A stretch of DNA of 64,000 nt, taken from Schistosoma mansoni (taxonomy: Eukaryota; Platyhelminthes; Trematoda; Strigeidida; Schistosomatidae). Location: contig NW_017385990.1 of the NCBI RefSeq assembly GCF_000237925.1, forward strand, positions 744,001 through 808,000, given 5' to 3'. Position numbers and translations under genes: made by a program. The notes beneath the pieces are model-generated. The model was not told the origin of the DNA. It was given only the letters and a program-made list of their open reading frames with translations, and did not search any database. Shown here piece after piece: positions 36,104 through 51,100 of this stretch. The first letter of the stretch is position 1, and every line of letters begins with the position of its first letter.

Positions 36104-39100
36104 TTATTTATTATTATTTTATTTAAACACATAAATATTGGTACAAGAAGGTGCCAGATATTTATGCGCCGCACAAATCTCATTTGATTTGTGTGAGGGC
36201 TGTGATACTGACCGGGTGCCCAAACTGAAGCAGGCGATTTACTTAGGGGGCCACACCCGGAGCCTTCGACCTAACGGTCTGATCCACAAGACAGTGGAGC
36301 ATCGTGAAGAGATACAGTCCCATGGTAGCCAGTGACCAATAATTGGTTCATACACCATTTGTTCCCTCAGGATCCTGAAGCCAGCCCATGTGCACCATTG
36401 GTTTGGAATGAGGTTTTTTCAACTCCCCTAGGTGAACTTTCCGTGTCCACCAACCCGGTTAAAGCGTTGGACATTCACTTTTCGTCTTCTTAATTTCGTA
36501 AACAACACCCCTGCTACGAGAAGGCAGTGAGTAGGAATTCCCTGACAGGCTATATACGCGTGGTCATGTGAGAGCATTTCGAGAGAGATGGCGGGTCCTC
36601 CCCACTCTCGACCGTACCAGGGCATTTGGGGGCAATGAAGTGATTGACTTATTCTTCTAAGCAAGTTCACCATCCAAATATGAATCTCTGCCTAGCAACT
36701 TAAAATTTGCATGAGCTGTGAATATTATATTTCTATTATCAGAAATAAAGTTCTTCCTCCTCTGTACAGTTGGATGATTAAGAGACAAGCAGACAAGCAG
36801 AATACTAACCTCAACCCTTCTCGAAAAAGAAACTTACTTCTCGAATTACTTCTAAATTATTTGCTAATTTTATATTTAAATAAGTTGAGTTTATTGGAGA
36901 AGATTGTGAACAAGAATAATTTGATGTTGACATTAAAACCGGGGAATGATGATGACGATGATGAACAAAAGTAACATTCTTATCCTTTGTATTATGCTTA
37001 TCATTATCATTATTGGATATTGTTACTTGAACAGCTGCAAGTGCAGCTAAAGCTAAATGAGATAGGTTCATTGAAGAATGTTGTTGTTGTTGTTGTTGAT
37101 GATGCGATGACAGCTCAGGTAAATGTAATGATGATGATCGAATTTTCGATGTAGGCAATACAAATGGATATGTTTGTGAAAGACGATAATGATTTGTTAA
37201 TGGTGTAGTACAATTATTAAATGAATGATCTTTTTGAGATGATTGATAGAACATTGACGGTGAATTGAGTAAAGAATTATGATGTAATAGTTTAGTAACA
37301 GAGATTTTCTTTCCATCTAAAAAAGTGAAAATAACAAGAAATGAAAGTGTACCCAGTCCAAGTGTGATGATAATGAAAAAGCTCATTATTAATAATAAGC
37401 AAAAGCCATGGTGCAATCAAAACATACACTGAACAATGATTACATGAATATGGGTGAACAAGTTTGTTATCTTACTTAACAAAGAATCATGATAGTGCAT
37501 AGTTTGGTGCGACACACACACACAGTACACGTGTATCAACGTAAAAATTGTGCACTAAATATCTAATTAAACAAAACTAAAAGTTGAAAGCGTGAGTCAA
37601 TTGAAGCTGAACCACCATGGAAAACCTGGGAGCACTGGACTGCCATTTTGTTTTATTATGGGACTCTTCAGTAGTGCGCATCCACCATCTCGCCTTGCGA
37701 GATTCGAACCCAGGACCTACCATTCTCGCGCCATAGCATTTAACCGATAAACCACTGAGTCGGCATCCATGGTATTAATGTCTTACTTCAACCAATCCAC
37801 TGATGAGGAGTCCCATAATAAGACGAAACGGCCGTCCAGTGCTTCCAGGTTTTCTCTGGTGGTCGAGATTCAATTGACTCACGCCTTTAACTATGAAAAC
37901 ACTAAATCTCCACAAAAAAACCCCCTCTGAAAATTAAAAGTACCTATAGGATTCAGTGATAATGAGTGACAATAATGATAAAATTAGTATTCAACAAGGT
38001 GAAAAGCAGAAATTTGTCAGCATTCAATTATATCAGTCAGTAAGTCAGCTACAACGTAGGACCAGGCACCTATATGCATCGGTCCAACTTGCCATAACTC
38101 ACACATTGGCACAACAAGATGAACACCAAATTCATAGAAGTAGTTAATTTAGTGGTGGTAATATATGAAAGAAAGGTTGTATATAAGGATATAGTATAGA
38201 AAGAAAGACGGATATGAAGAAATTTTAATCTCAAGGTTTAAGGGAAGATAAAGAGTGTATACACCTGCGCCATTGTGATCGATTCTGAGCCATGTCACAT
38301 AGAGTCTCCAACCATTGGTTACGATAGTCACGCGGACTCCAATTATATCACTATTGATGACTTGTTGGTCGCAGGACAGATAACGGGGACCGTTTGCTGC
38401 AACTGTGCACAGACCACAACCTGTTTCTGGCCAGCACTAACTTCCGGCACAGTCATCGCCGGTGTGCCACCTGGCGTCCTCCTTCTGCATCTCAAGCCTG
38501 GACTCAGATTGATCACATCGCGATCAGCTACCGCTGGCGTGGTTGTGTACAAGACTGCCGCTCCTTTTGGAGTACCTATCTGGAGTCTGATCATGCCCTG
38601 GTCTGCGCCAATCTCACCTTACTTTTCAGTGGCCGAAGGATTGACCACCACCAACGGATTGATATTAGTAAACTGGCTGCAACTTCTGTTGCAAGTAAGT
38701 ATCGAGCGGAGCTAGCCTCTATGCTAGCTACCACCCCACCGAAAGGTATTGATGAGCATTGGTTGCATCTTCACGACGCCATGAAAATGGCGAGTAAAGC
38801 CGCTTGCGGCTTCGCGAAACGTCCCGCTTACAAGCACTGGGTCTCTTCTGGCTCCTTACAACTGATGGAAGCCCGTCGGTCTACTCCGGGTGACCGTGAG
38901 TTTGACCACAAACGAAGGCTGTTACGTAGTGAAATCGGGCAAAGCTTGCGTAAGGACCGAGAAGCCTGGTGGTCGGAGCGTGCTAATGAGATGGAAGCAG
39001 CAGCTGCATCTGGTAACTGCCGGAAGCTCTTCCAACTCATCCGAGCCACTGGCAGCAAGAAGTCTGGTGTGAGTGAAACAATCTACGAGGATGATGGGAT

Positions 39101-42100
39101 GCCAATCACTAACATCTCCCGACGTCTTGGACGATGGGCGGAATTTTTCGAAGGGCAGTTCAACTGGCCTGCTGCTCCGGCAACATCAACCAGTTTGTTC
39201 TGCCCCCCATGGCCGGTGACGACTGTTCCACCAAACGAGGCGGAAGTCCGCAAGGAACTCCAACTCTTGAAACGTTACAAATCACCTGGCCCAGACGACT
39301 TACCTCCGGCTCTTTTTAAAGATGGTGGTGACTTTCTGGCTAAGGAACTGACTGTGTTGTTTGGAAAGGTTTGGGAGCAAGAAAGTGTTCCAACATCATG
39401 GAATGAGTCAATAGTCGTCCCTATCTTTAAAAAGGGTTCACGTTGTTCCTGTAATAACTATCGGGGGATAAGTCTACTTCCGATTGCGTCCAAACTATTG
39501 GCTTCTATCATTCTTTGTAGGTTGTTTAAAACCCGAGAACGATTGACTCGCGAGGAGCAGGCTGGTTTTCGTTCTGGTCGAGGATGCATTGATCACATCT
39601 TCACCCTCCGCCAAATGTTAGAACACCGTCATACTTATCGCAGGCCAACAATCGTAGTGTTTCTTGATATCAGGGCGGCCTTCGATTCGTTGGACAGGAC
39701 TGTTCTCTGGGATTGTCTATTGAAGAAGGGTGTGCCTGAGAAGTTCATTAACATCTTAAAGGCCCTGTATACGAAAACCTCAGGCAGAGTGAGGGCATAC
39801 AACCACCTTTCTCCCTTGTTCCATTCGAGCAGTGGGGTTAGGCAGGGTTGCCCGATCTCACCATTCCTCTTCAACTTTGCCATCGACGACATCCTGGAAA
39901 CAGCTCTGGTGGATGTAAGTAATGGCGGTGTGGATATGTTGCCTGGAGAACGACTTCTCGACCTTGAGTATGCGGATGATATTGTCTTACTGTGCGATAA
40001 TGCCCAAGGCATGCAATCAGCACTTAATCAGTTGGCAATCAGTGTCCGCAGGTACGATATGTGCTTTGCACCCTCCAAGTGCAAAGTACTCCTACAAGAC
40101 TGGCAGGATTCTAATCCTGTACTCACCCTGGATGGTGAGGAGATTGAAGTAGTTGAGAAGTTCGTGTATCTAGGTAGCTATATAAGTGCTGGTGGTGGCG
40201 TGAGTGATGAGATTGGTGCACGTATAATGAAAGCCAGAGCGGCTTATGCCAATCTGGGCCATCTTTGGCGCCTTCGTGATGTTAGTCTGGCTGTAAAAGG
40301 TCGGATCTACAACGCGTCGGTGAGAGCAGTTTTGCTCTATGCTTGTGAAACCTGGCCTCTCCGAGTTGAGGATGTTAGACGTCTCTCTGTGTTCGATCAT
40401 CGTTGTCTCCGAAGGATTGCTGACATACAGTGGCAACACCATGTTAGTAATGCAGAGGTTCGGCATCGTGTGTTCGGGCGCAGAGACGATAATTCAATTG
40501 GTGTCACCATCTTGAAACACCGACTTCGGTGGCTTGGACATGTTTTACGAATGTCGTCCCAGAGACTTCCACGTCGTGCATTATTTGCCGACCCTGGGAC
40601 TGGTTGGAAAAAGCGGAGAGGAGGTCAGTGTATGACATGGTGTCGTGGCATGAAAGAGAGCTGCAAAGGGCTAGCTTCTGTTGGTCCTTCACGACTCCTT
40701 GGTTGGGGTCCGAGAGATGGTGCAACACAGTGGCTAGAGACGTTATCAGATATGGCTCAGAATAGAAGCCAGTGGCGATCCTGCTGCAACCTTCTTTTAC
40801 TTTCTACATAAAGAATGGTTCTAACTTTCCTAACTGAAAGAGTCTTCTGGTTGTACATTTCAGTCCGCCTTATCTTTTCATCCTTTCCCTTCCTACTTTC
40901 ATTATTTTGTGTGGCGCATATGTACCTGGTGCCCTTTTGTACCAATATATATGTGTTTAAATAAAAAAAAAATAAAACTATTGATGATGATTTACACAGT
41001 GGAATTATGAATATATCTTCAATGTAGTAATATGTATTCTATATTTAGCTAACTTCCTGAACAGTTATTTCATTCTTGAATAAGACTTGTTAGTAATAAG
41101 CAACTACACATGATGGAGCTGAAGACAATGTCTTCAGTTGGCCAGTTGTAAGTGGCGAGGGATAATGCAGGTTTTCTTGCTGTCACAAGCGGCATTGCCA
41201 GCCAACTCACGGACTTCGGTCGCCAGGTACTCGAGGACAGCTGCCAAATAGACAAGTGCACCAGCCCCGAAACGCTCTGCGTAGTTCCCCTTGAGAAGGA
41301 GACGATGGACACAACCAACTGGGAACTGCAGACCAGCACGAGCTGATCGCGTTTTGGCCTTAGCATGAGACCTTTCAGCTTTGCCACGTCCACTCATTGT
41401 CCGTAAGAGCCGAGAAAAAATACTATTAGACTGCTGAGTTGAAATCATACAATAAGGATAATGGATGCATACAACTCAAGAGTATCCAATATTGAAAATT
41501 GGTTTTTGCTTAAAGTAAGTGTTATCTCATTTTGGAAAACCATCTAGAAATCACACGAACACCTTGACAAGACCTATTGAAATCTTATACCTATTATTAT
41601 ATTATTCATTTAAACACATAAATATTGGTGCAAGGGGGCATCAGATATATATGCGCCACACAAAACAATGAAAATGGGAGGAGAAAGGGGTAAGATGCAT
41701 ATATAAATATATATAAAAGTAATAGTGAGGGAAACTGAAATGTACAACCAGAAGAATTCTTTCAGTTAAAGAAGTTACAACCACTCTTTATGCAGAAAGT
41801 AAAAGAAGGTGGTTACAGCAGGATCGCCATTGGCTTCTATTCTGAGCCATATCTGATAACGTCTCTAGCCACTGTGTAGCACCATCTCTTGGACCCCAGC
41901 CAGGGAGTCGTGAAGGACCAACAGAAGCTAGTCCTCTACATACTTCTTTCATACCATGACATCATGTCATTCACTGACCACCTCTCTAATCTTTTACCTA
42001 GTCAAGAATTGTTCATATGATGTATTTATTTTAAACACATAAATATTGGTACAAGGGGGCACCAGATATATATATACGCCACATAAACCTCATTTGATTT

Positions 42101-45100
42101 GTGTAAGGGCTATGATACTACTCAGGTACCTAAATTGAAGCAGGACATGTGAATACAAGTGCATTAAACGCTTATACAGATAAAAAAAATGTGCAGAAAA
42201 GTAGCAACTTATATGTAGCTTTGATAAACAAAATGAAATGAATCTTGTACAATAATGACAATGGTAGCTAATATCCACACACACACACACACATACACAA
42301 ACAGTGTAAATGTATGACTGAATTCCTTTTTACTTACTATATATACATTTAGTTATATTAGAGGCCATATAAATGCTTGAGTATGTACAGAGTCTAGAAA
42401 ACACCTTAAATATATAGACAAAAAAGAAAACTGGGGCATCAACATAGAATTGAATCTAATTATTTTACACACACACACACACTCCCCACTCTCTCTCCTA
42501 TTTAAGTAGTATATGTATACATAGTTAAAAAAAGAATAGGGGAAAACAAAACAATTCAGTCTAAAGTTTTGTAGTCATTTTACGATTGTTAGGTGAATGA
42601 CAATGGGAAAGATCCGTTTTTCTTTGATCATGTCTATTATTTAAATCTTTAAATGATGTATTAGTAGAAGATATATGCTTACTACTAGTACTATTATGAT
42701 GATGATCATCATCATCAGTGGTAGTAAGATTAGTACTCCTTTTCTGTTCCAAATTTGACATTCCCATATTGGTATAATTATGATGTTGTTTTATTCTACG
42801 ACATGGTGTACCGGGAACAGTTTTGGCATTGGATATATCATCGGGGAAAATAGACGATTGATTTCGTGAATGAGTTGATTTTGATTGCTTAATACATTGT
42901 AGTTCAATGACAGAATTATTCGAGGATGATGATGAATAAATAGGCATTGAATTGCCAGAGATCATTTGTTCCTTTTTTATTGACTGTTTATGATTATTAT
43001 CTGGTTTATTTAAGCAATCAGTGAATACAAGAAGGTGCGGTGAAGATCTCGAGGAATTAGATGATGGACGATCATCAAACATAAAATATAAATCGCCATT
43101 GGGTTGGTTAGATGTTTTGGTATTGCTATTATTATTATTATCATTATTAGTATTCATATATCTTTTGAGTATTGTAGGTGACGATCTTTTGGCAAATCCA
43201 TGGTTTTGATTGGATAAGGAATTTTTCGTAGATTCACTACAGGGCGGAAGTATGACAAGTAGTAAATATAGACAAGAGAAAAAAAAACAGAGTAAGTACG
43301 GAGGCAATTGTACATTAAATAAATAAATGTATAATTATGTAGCGTTACTAAGCTCTTTAAATGGATTATACATATGGTTAAGATATAGACTCGTAAATGT
43401 AATGGGAAGGGGGTTATAGAGGTCTTAGGTGGTTGAAGATAGTCCAGAATAAGCTGTGGACCTAGGTTTCGTGGAACTGGTCAAGAAGGTATACCTACAG
43501 TCTTAATAAAAGTGATGCTCCTATGGGATTCAAACATGTATCATCCAGGTCCACAGTCTGAGATGTTACCCATTGAGTTATTCGAGGTGATATTAAAATA
43601 TTGCATTAAAATTACATATATATCAGTAAGAGACTACTGAACGACTGAAAAATCATAGCTGATAGAAAGAACAGAAGAGTTGAAAGGAAGATACGTCAAA
43701 TATTGATTATCATGAGTAACGAAAACGAGATTTCTATCTTCTAACGAAGGGGAGAGTATGATGCCCAACACTCCACTCTTTATTACTTTACAAGGATTGA
43801 AACATGACCTATTAAAAAGCAGTTGACATGCGTAAACTACTGGTTCTTGATTATATTTGTTTTTGAGGCATCGCTTACATATATTGGGACAACTAAGTGA
43901 GCAATATTCAACACTGATTGTGAATTTTCATCAAATGAATTGGTGCAGACATACGATAAAACTCCGCCTGTAGCTCCTCTGGGGGTTGCTGCCGGTCCCA
44001 AGCCCGGGTAAAGGAAGAGGGTTGGACATGGGGTTAGTGACCCCATCCCGTAGAAAATCAACTCGCTAAAAAAACGCTAACCAGAAAAAATCATTCAAAC
44101 CATTCAAACTCTGCCCTGGGAGTAGAAGGAATAATTATGACGTCTCATGATGAAAGCCGAGTTCATTCGGAAGTCATGAGGCCGATGCACCTTCTTACAA
44201 CCAGAGCAACAATTTTTATAGGTACATGGAATGTCCGGACAATGTGGGAGACCGGAAGAGTCTTCCAAATTGCTGCAGAAATGAGAAAATACAACCTGGA
44301 GGTACTTGGAATCAGTGAAACGCATTGGACGCAGGTTGGACAACAACGACTGTCTTCAGGAGAACTTCTGTTATACTCCGGTCATGAAGAAGAAAATGCC
44401 CCACATACACAAGGAGTTGCATTGATGCTGTCCAGAAAAGCACAAAATGCACTTATACGATGGGAATCTCATGGACCAAGGATCATCAAAGCCTCCTTCA
44501 AAACAAAGAGAGAGGGCATTATAATGAATGTCATCCAATGCTATGCGCCTACCAACGACTAAGATGAAGACGTTAAAGACCAATTCTACGATAGGCTGCA
44601 GTCGATCTTCGAGAAGTGCCCAACCAAAGACCTGACCATTCTGATGGGAGATCTCAATGCCAAGGTTGGAAAGGACAACACTGGATACGAAGACGTCATG
44701 GGACAACATGGACTGGGAGAAAGGAACGAAAATGGTGAGAGATTTGCAAACCTATGTGCCTTCAATAAACTGGTCATAGGTGGCACCATATTTCCACACA
44801 AAAACATACACAAAGCCACTTGGATTTAACCGGATCACACTACACAGAATCAAATCGACCATATCTGCATCAACAAAAAGTTCAGGAGGACGATGGAGGA
44901 TGTGAGAACCAGAAGAGGAGCTGATATAGCATCCGATCATCATTTGCTGGTCGCCAAGATGAAACTAAAACTCAAGAGGCACTGGACAACGGGGCGGACA
45001 ACATCACAAAAGTTTAATACGGCTTTTCTTCAGGATACTGACAAACTCAACAAATTCAACATAGCCCTCAGCAACAGTTTCCAGGCCTTTCATGATCTAC

Positions 45101-48100
45101 TCAATGGAGAGGGAACTACCATGGAGAGCAACTGGAAAGGTATCAAGGAGGCAATCGTTTCAACATGTCAGGAGGTTCTGGGCCAAAAGAAGCGCCATCA
45201 CAAGGAATGGATCACTGTTGGTACACTGGATAAAATTGAAGAGAGAAGGAACAAGAAGGCAGCAATCAATATCAGCCGAACAAGAGCAGAAAAAGCCAAG
45301 GCACAAGCCGAATACACAGAGGCAAACAAGCAAGTGAAGAGGAGCATCAGAACCGACAAACGTAAATATGTGGAAGATTTAGCGATGACAGCGGAAAAGG
45401 CTGCAAGAGAGGGAAACATGAGACAACTGTATGATACAACGAAGAAACTTGCTGGAAATTACCGTAAGTCAGAAAGACCAGTGCAAAGCAAGGAAGGCAA
45501 AGTAATCACCGACATTGAAGAACAACGAAACAGGTGGGTAGAACACTTCAAAGAACTCTTAAATCGACCAGCTCCACTGAACCCACCCAACATCGAAGCA
45601 GCACCCACAGACTTCCCAATCGATGTTGGCCCACCAACAATTGAAGAGATCAGCATGGCCATTAGACAAATCAAGAGATGCAAAGCAGCGGGACCAGACA
45701 ACATCCCGGCAGAGGCACTGAAAGCAAATGTAGCAGCAACTGCCAAAATACTACACATCCTCTTCAGTAAGATTTGGGACGAAGAACAAGTACCAACAGA
45801 CTGGAAAAAAGGACTTTTGATCAAGATACCAAAGAAAGGTGATCTTAGCAAGTGCGACAACTACAGGGGCATCACTCTCCTCTCAATACCAGGGAAAGTC
45901 TTCAACAGAGTATTGTTAAACAAGATGAAGGATTCCGTGGACGCCCAACTTCGAGATCAACAAGCTGGATTTCGTAAGGATAGATCGTGCACAGATCAAA
46001 TCGCAACTCTACGTATCATTGTGGAACAATCAATCGAATAGAATTCATCACTCTACATCAACTTCATCGACTACGAGAAGGCATTTGATAGCGTGGACAG
46101 GAAGACACTATGGAGGCTTCTTCGACACTACGGCGTGCCTGAGAAAATAGTCAATATCATACGGAACTCCTATGATGGACTAAACTGCCAAATCGTCCAC
46201 GGAGGACAACTCACCGACTCGTTTGAAGTAAAGACTGGTGTTAGGCAAGGTTGTTTACTCTCACCGTTTCTCTTTCTCCTGGTAATCGACTGGATCATGA
46301 AGACGTCAACGACTGGAGGAAAGCACGGGATACAGTGGACAGGCAGGATGCAACTTGACGATCTAGACTTCGCGGATGATCTGGCTCTTCTATCACAAAC
46401 GCAACAACAAATTCAGGAGAAAACGACCAGTGTAGCAGCAGCCTCAGCAGCAGTAGGTCTCAATATAAACAAAGGGAAAAGCAAGACTCTCCGATGCAAC
46501 ACAATATGCACCAATCAAATTACACTTGACGGAGAAGCTTTGGAAGATGTGGAAACCTTTACATACCTGGGCAGCATCATTGATGAACACGGTGGATCAG
46601 ATGCAGATGTGAGGGCGAGGATCGGCAAAGCAAGAGCAGCATACTTACAACTGAAAAACATCTGGAGCTCAAAACAATTGTCAACCAACACCAAGGTTAG
46701 AATTTTCAATACAAATGTCAAGACAGTTCTATTGTATGGGGCGGAGACGTGGAGAACTACGAAAGCCATTATCCAGAAGATACAAGTGTTTATTAACAGT
46801 TGTCTACGCAAGATACTTCGGATCCGATGGCCAGACACTATCAGCAACAAGTTACTGTGGGAGGCAAAAAAATCAGATTCCAGCGGAGGAAGCGCTGGAA
46901 GTGGATAGGGCACACTTTGAGGAAATCACCCGATTGCATCACAAGACAAGCCCTCACATGGAATCCTGAAGGTCAAAGGAGAAGAGGAAGACCAAAGAAC
47001 ACATTACGCCGAGAAATAGAGACAGACATGAGAAGAATGAACAAGAACTGGATAGAACTAGAAAAGAAGGCCCAGGACAGAATGGGTTGGAGAATGCTGG
47101 TCAGCGGCCTATGCTCCATTGGGAGTAACAGGCGAAAGTAAGTAAGTAAGTAAGACATACGATAAATTTGCTCAAATATCGTGTACCTCGACAGGCAACG
47201 TTGGTTGGAATAGAAGCAAGTTGGAAGTTAGGGGTGTCAGGATAAAAAATGGCACTAGACCATGAGATCATTGAGTGTTGGGACCGACCTATGTTAGTAG
47301 GTATGGAGTACTTAGTAAGGGGTCCACTCAATTAGTGGTTGGAGATACTGAGTAACATGACAGAGAATTAATCCTAATACTTCAGACGTATGAATTCTTT
47401 ATCTTCCGCTAAGACTTAAACTTCAATATTATTTCATTATTTATTTATTTATTTAAACACATAAATATCGGTACAAGAAAGCACCAGGTACATATGCGCC
47501 GCACAAATCTCATTTGATTTGTATGAGGGCTGTGATACTGCCCAGGTGGTTTTCGGGGTCACACCCCGAGCGTTTTTGACCTAAAGGTCTGATCCACAAG
47601 GCAGTGGAGCATCGTGAGGAAATGCAGTCCCATGGTAGCCGGTGACCAACAATAGGTTCATACGCCATTCGTTCCTTCAGGATACTGGAGCTAGGCCATG
47701 TGCACCATTGGTTTGGAATGAGGGTTTTCCAACTCCCCTAGGTGGACTTTCCGTGTCCACCAACCTGGTTAAAGCACCGGGCATTCGCTTTTCGTCCTCT
47801 CAACTTCGTAAACAACAGTAATGCCGTGAGAAGGCAGTGAGTAGGACTTCCCTGGCAGAGGCGCGTGTCCGTGTGATGGCATTTCGAGAGAGATGGCGGG
47901 TCCTCCCCACTCTCGGCCGTACCAGGGCATTTGGGGGCTTATTATTTCATACTTTTTATTCCTTCAATATATATATTAATAACTTACGGATTATTAACAG
48001 ATAATTTCACATTTCTTTTAAAATGTGGTGATCGAGGTAAAAGATGACTACTGCTACCAGTGTTAGTAGTAGTACTAGTAGTTGAAGTAGATGAATTTTG

Positions 48101-51100
48101 TTTATTGTCAGTCTATAAAGGAAGATTTAAAAAAAAGAGCGATTATCAAATAACTCCATAATGGAAAATAATTGACTTTAACTAAGGAAACATAGAAAAA
48201 TTAAACAGAAGTTAGTACTGGATCTATAAGACAAATATGAAATCGAAATCAAGTATTGATTCATGTGAAACGAATACTTTGGCGCCTATCTCTTGTATCT
48301 ATTATTTTCTTCGATCATTTTAGTGTGAGCTATGAAAAGATTCCTAGAAACATTCTATAAAGTGATTAGGACAAGTTATGCATATGACAAACTACCTTTT
48401 ATTTCGATACATGATGTATCTTAGTGTAGTAGTAGGCAGTTAAAAGCAGATTGCCTAAATCAAGACACATCTTCAGTTCATGAAGTCGTTGACTGTCGGA
48501 CTGAGTCATGTTCATAACTGCAAACCGACTGGTTGAGGTCTGCGGGATTATTGTAACCAATGGTTGGAGATGATGGTTGATATGGCACAGAATTGATAAC
48601 ACTGGCTAACGCGTATTTAATCTTGAGTTTTGAAACTATTTTGTACCTTTTCTCCAGTGAATTAATTCCTTTTTTTCCAAGCGTTTTATTCATATTAAGC
48701 GTTTAACAATATCACTGACACTGTAAATCAGTTGATGAGGTCATGAATCTTCATTCACTGAGATGGTTGGGCCACGTGTTACGTATGCCTGAACACCGAT
48801 TACCACGACGCACTATGCTGACTGGTGTAAGGGATGGTTAGAAGAAAGTTAGGTGTGGCCAAACCAAAAAGTGGCATCAGTCCTTGAAGTCACTAACTTC
48901 TAGCCTGAGCCATGTTGGCAGATGCAGACTACTAGTTGGTTGGGGTCCGCATGAATATCATAACCAATAACGGTTGAAGAATCCGGGTGACATGGCTCAG
49001 AATCGATCACAATGGCGCAGGTGTATACACTCTTTATCTTCCCTTAAACCTTGAGATTAAAATTTCTTCATATCCGTCTTTCTTTCTATACTATATCCTT
49101 ATATACAACCTTTCTTTCATATATTACCACCACTAAATCAACTACTATGAATTTGGTGTTCATCTTGTTGTGCTAATGAGTGAGGTATGGCAAGTTGGAC
49201 CGATGCATATAGGTGCCTGGTCCTAAGTTGTAACTGACTGACTGACTGACTCACTGACACTGTTACTAGCCCTACTACTCTAGTATTTATCTTGATACTT
49301 TTATCTCAACATGCTAATGTTGTGTAACAGCTTTGTTTGTTCAAAATAATTTATAAGATAAGGTAAACATTTGAAAATCATTAACCCTTTATTACCTTTT
49401 AAATATATATATTCAGATAATAATAATTGCTATTATCAGAAGGAATTTTGTGGAGATTTAGTATTTTCATAGTTGAAGGCGTGAATCAATTGAAGCTAGG
49501 CCACCAGGGATAACCTGCAAGCACTAGACGGCCGTTTCGTCCTATTGTGGGGCTCCTCAGAAGTGCGCATCCACGACTGGATTGGTTGAAGTTAGACATT
49601 AACACCATCGGATGACGGCTCAGTAGTCTATCGGTTAAGTGCTATGGCGCGAGACTGGTAGGTTCTGGGTTCGAATCTCGCGAGGCGAGGTCATGGATGT
49701 GCACTGCCGAGGAGTCCCGCAATAGAACGAAACGGCCATCCAGTGCTCCTAGGTTTTTTCTGGTGATCTAGCTTCAATTGACTTACGCTTTCAACTATGT
49801 AAATAATAATTTGTATTATGCAGCAGGGGGAGGGAATTTTCAGTCATATGAATTTAGATAAATACAATGAAAGATAGAACAAAATATGTGGACTTTTAAG
49901 TAGTCTTCAGTTACTAAAAGCAGATTATTATCTGTGCTTAAAAACTTAAAAGTTATTCCAACACTAGTCAACTATTGGTTATAATCATAACCGCTACTTT
50001 TAGATAATGGCCAGACTTACAGATTCATAATTCTAACATTGAACAATACTGGGATACTGCTTAGATTTTTGTTGTCGGGAGTGAAGTTTTATGGAACTGA
50101 AACATCAAAAGCTACTTGCAAAACAGCCGTATGACTTAGCCTTAAACAGCTGTTCCATGAACACTGAGGTCACGCTGTCAGATCAATTTCCTGTCTAAAT
50201 AGTTGAAGAAGTATTATTCTAAAATGTGAACAACCAGGAAGTCAAGATCATTCAAACACTTCTAAAATAACTTGAGATCAACTCATTAACAAGTTACAAA
50301 TGAGCACGATAGACAAGATTTGTAGCTCAGGTGGATGATTTTGATAGAGTTTTGTTCTATGAACTGGATGCTTTGGTCGTGGAGCTTTCATCTTTCTACT
50401 GAACGACTGATGATGTCATTCAAAAGAACAATTAAACCATCCAGCTCAGAGAACAAAACTCTATCAAAAACAAATGAGCACAGTTTCAAACTAAAATATA
50501 TATGTAACCCTCAGCTTGTTTTATTCACTCTAAATAACAGTTTGGTATATGTTGTAAGTAGCTGATGATAAAAAACAGAAATTAAAGACGTGTATCGTTA
50601 TTTAATGATAGACAGGGAACAAAAAATATAAAACTTACTTTATCAATAGTTGGTGTTGCATCATTATCGGAGAATAACAGTCCGAATCCTATATGAAAAC
50701 AAATAAATGATTTTATTGATTATTTATTTAAACACATAAATATTGGTACAAGGAAGCACCAGATACATATACGCCGCACAAATCTCATTTGCCCAGGTGC
50801 CCAGACCGAAACAGGTGGTTTCCTAAGGGGACCACATCCGGAGCCTTTGATCTAAAGATCTAATCCATAAGTCAATGGAGCACCGTGAGGAGATGCTGTC
50901 CCATGGTAGCCGGTGACCAACAATTGGTTCATACGCCATTTGTTCTCTCAGGATACTGGAGTCAGCCCATGTACACCATTGGTTTGGAATGAGGGTTTTC
51001 CAACTCCCCTAGGTGGACTTTCTGTGTCCACCAACCCGGTTAAAGCGCCAGACATTCACTTTTCGTCCTCTCACCTTCGTAAACAACACCCCTGCCACGA

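Noticed and set aside
37317-37416. Membrane-anchor-like start ([18 protein letters not shown]) of an open frame upstream of a RalGPS exon
   Set aside because: It lies before the TTTTTTAG acceptor at 37317 and is intron read-through; the spliced frame joins in phase from 42683.
43237-43307. Signal-peptide-like start ([20 protein letters not shown])
   Set aside because: Same reason: it precedes the acceptor at 43237, and the hydrophobic run is the pyrimidine-rich intron end.
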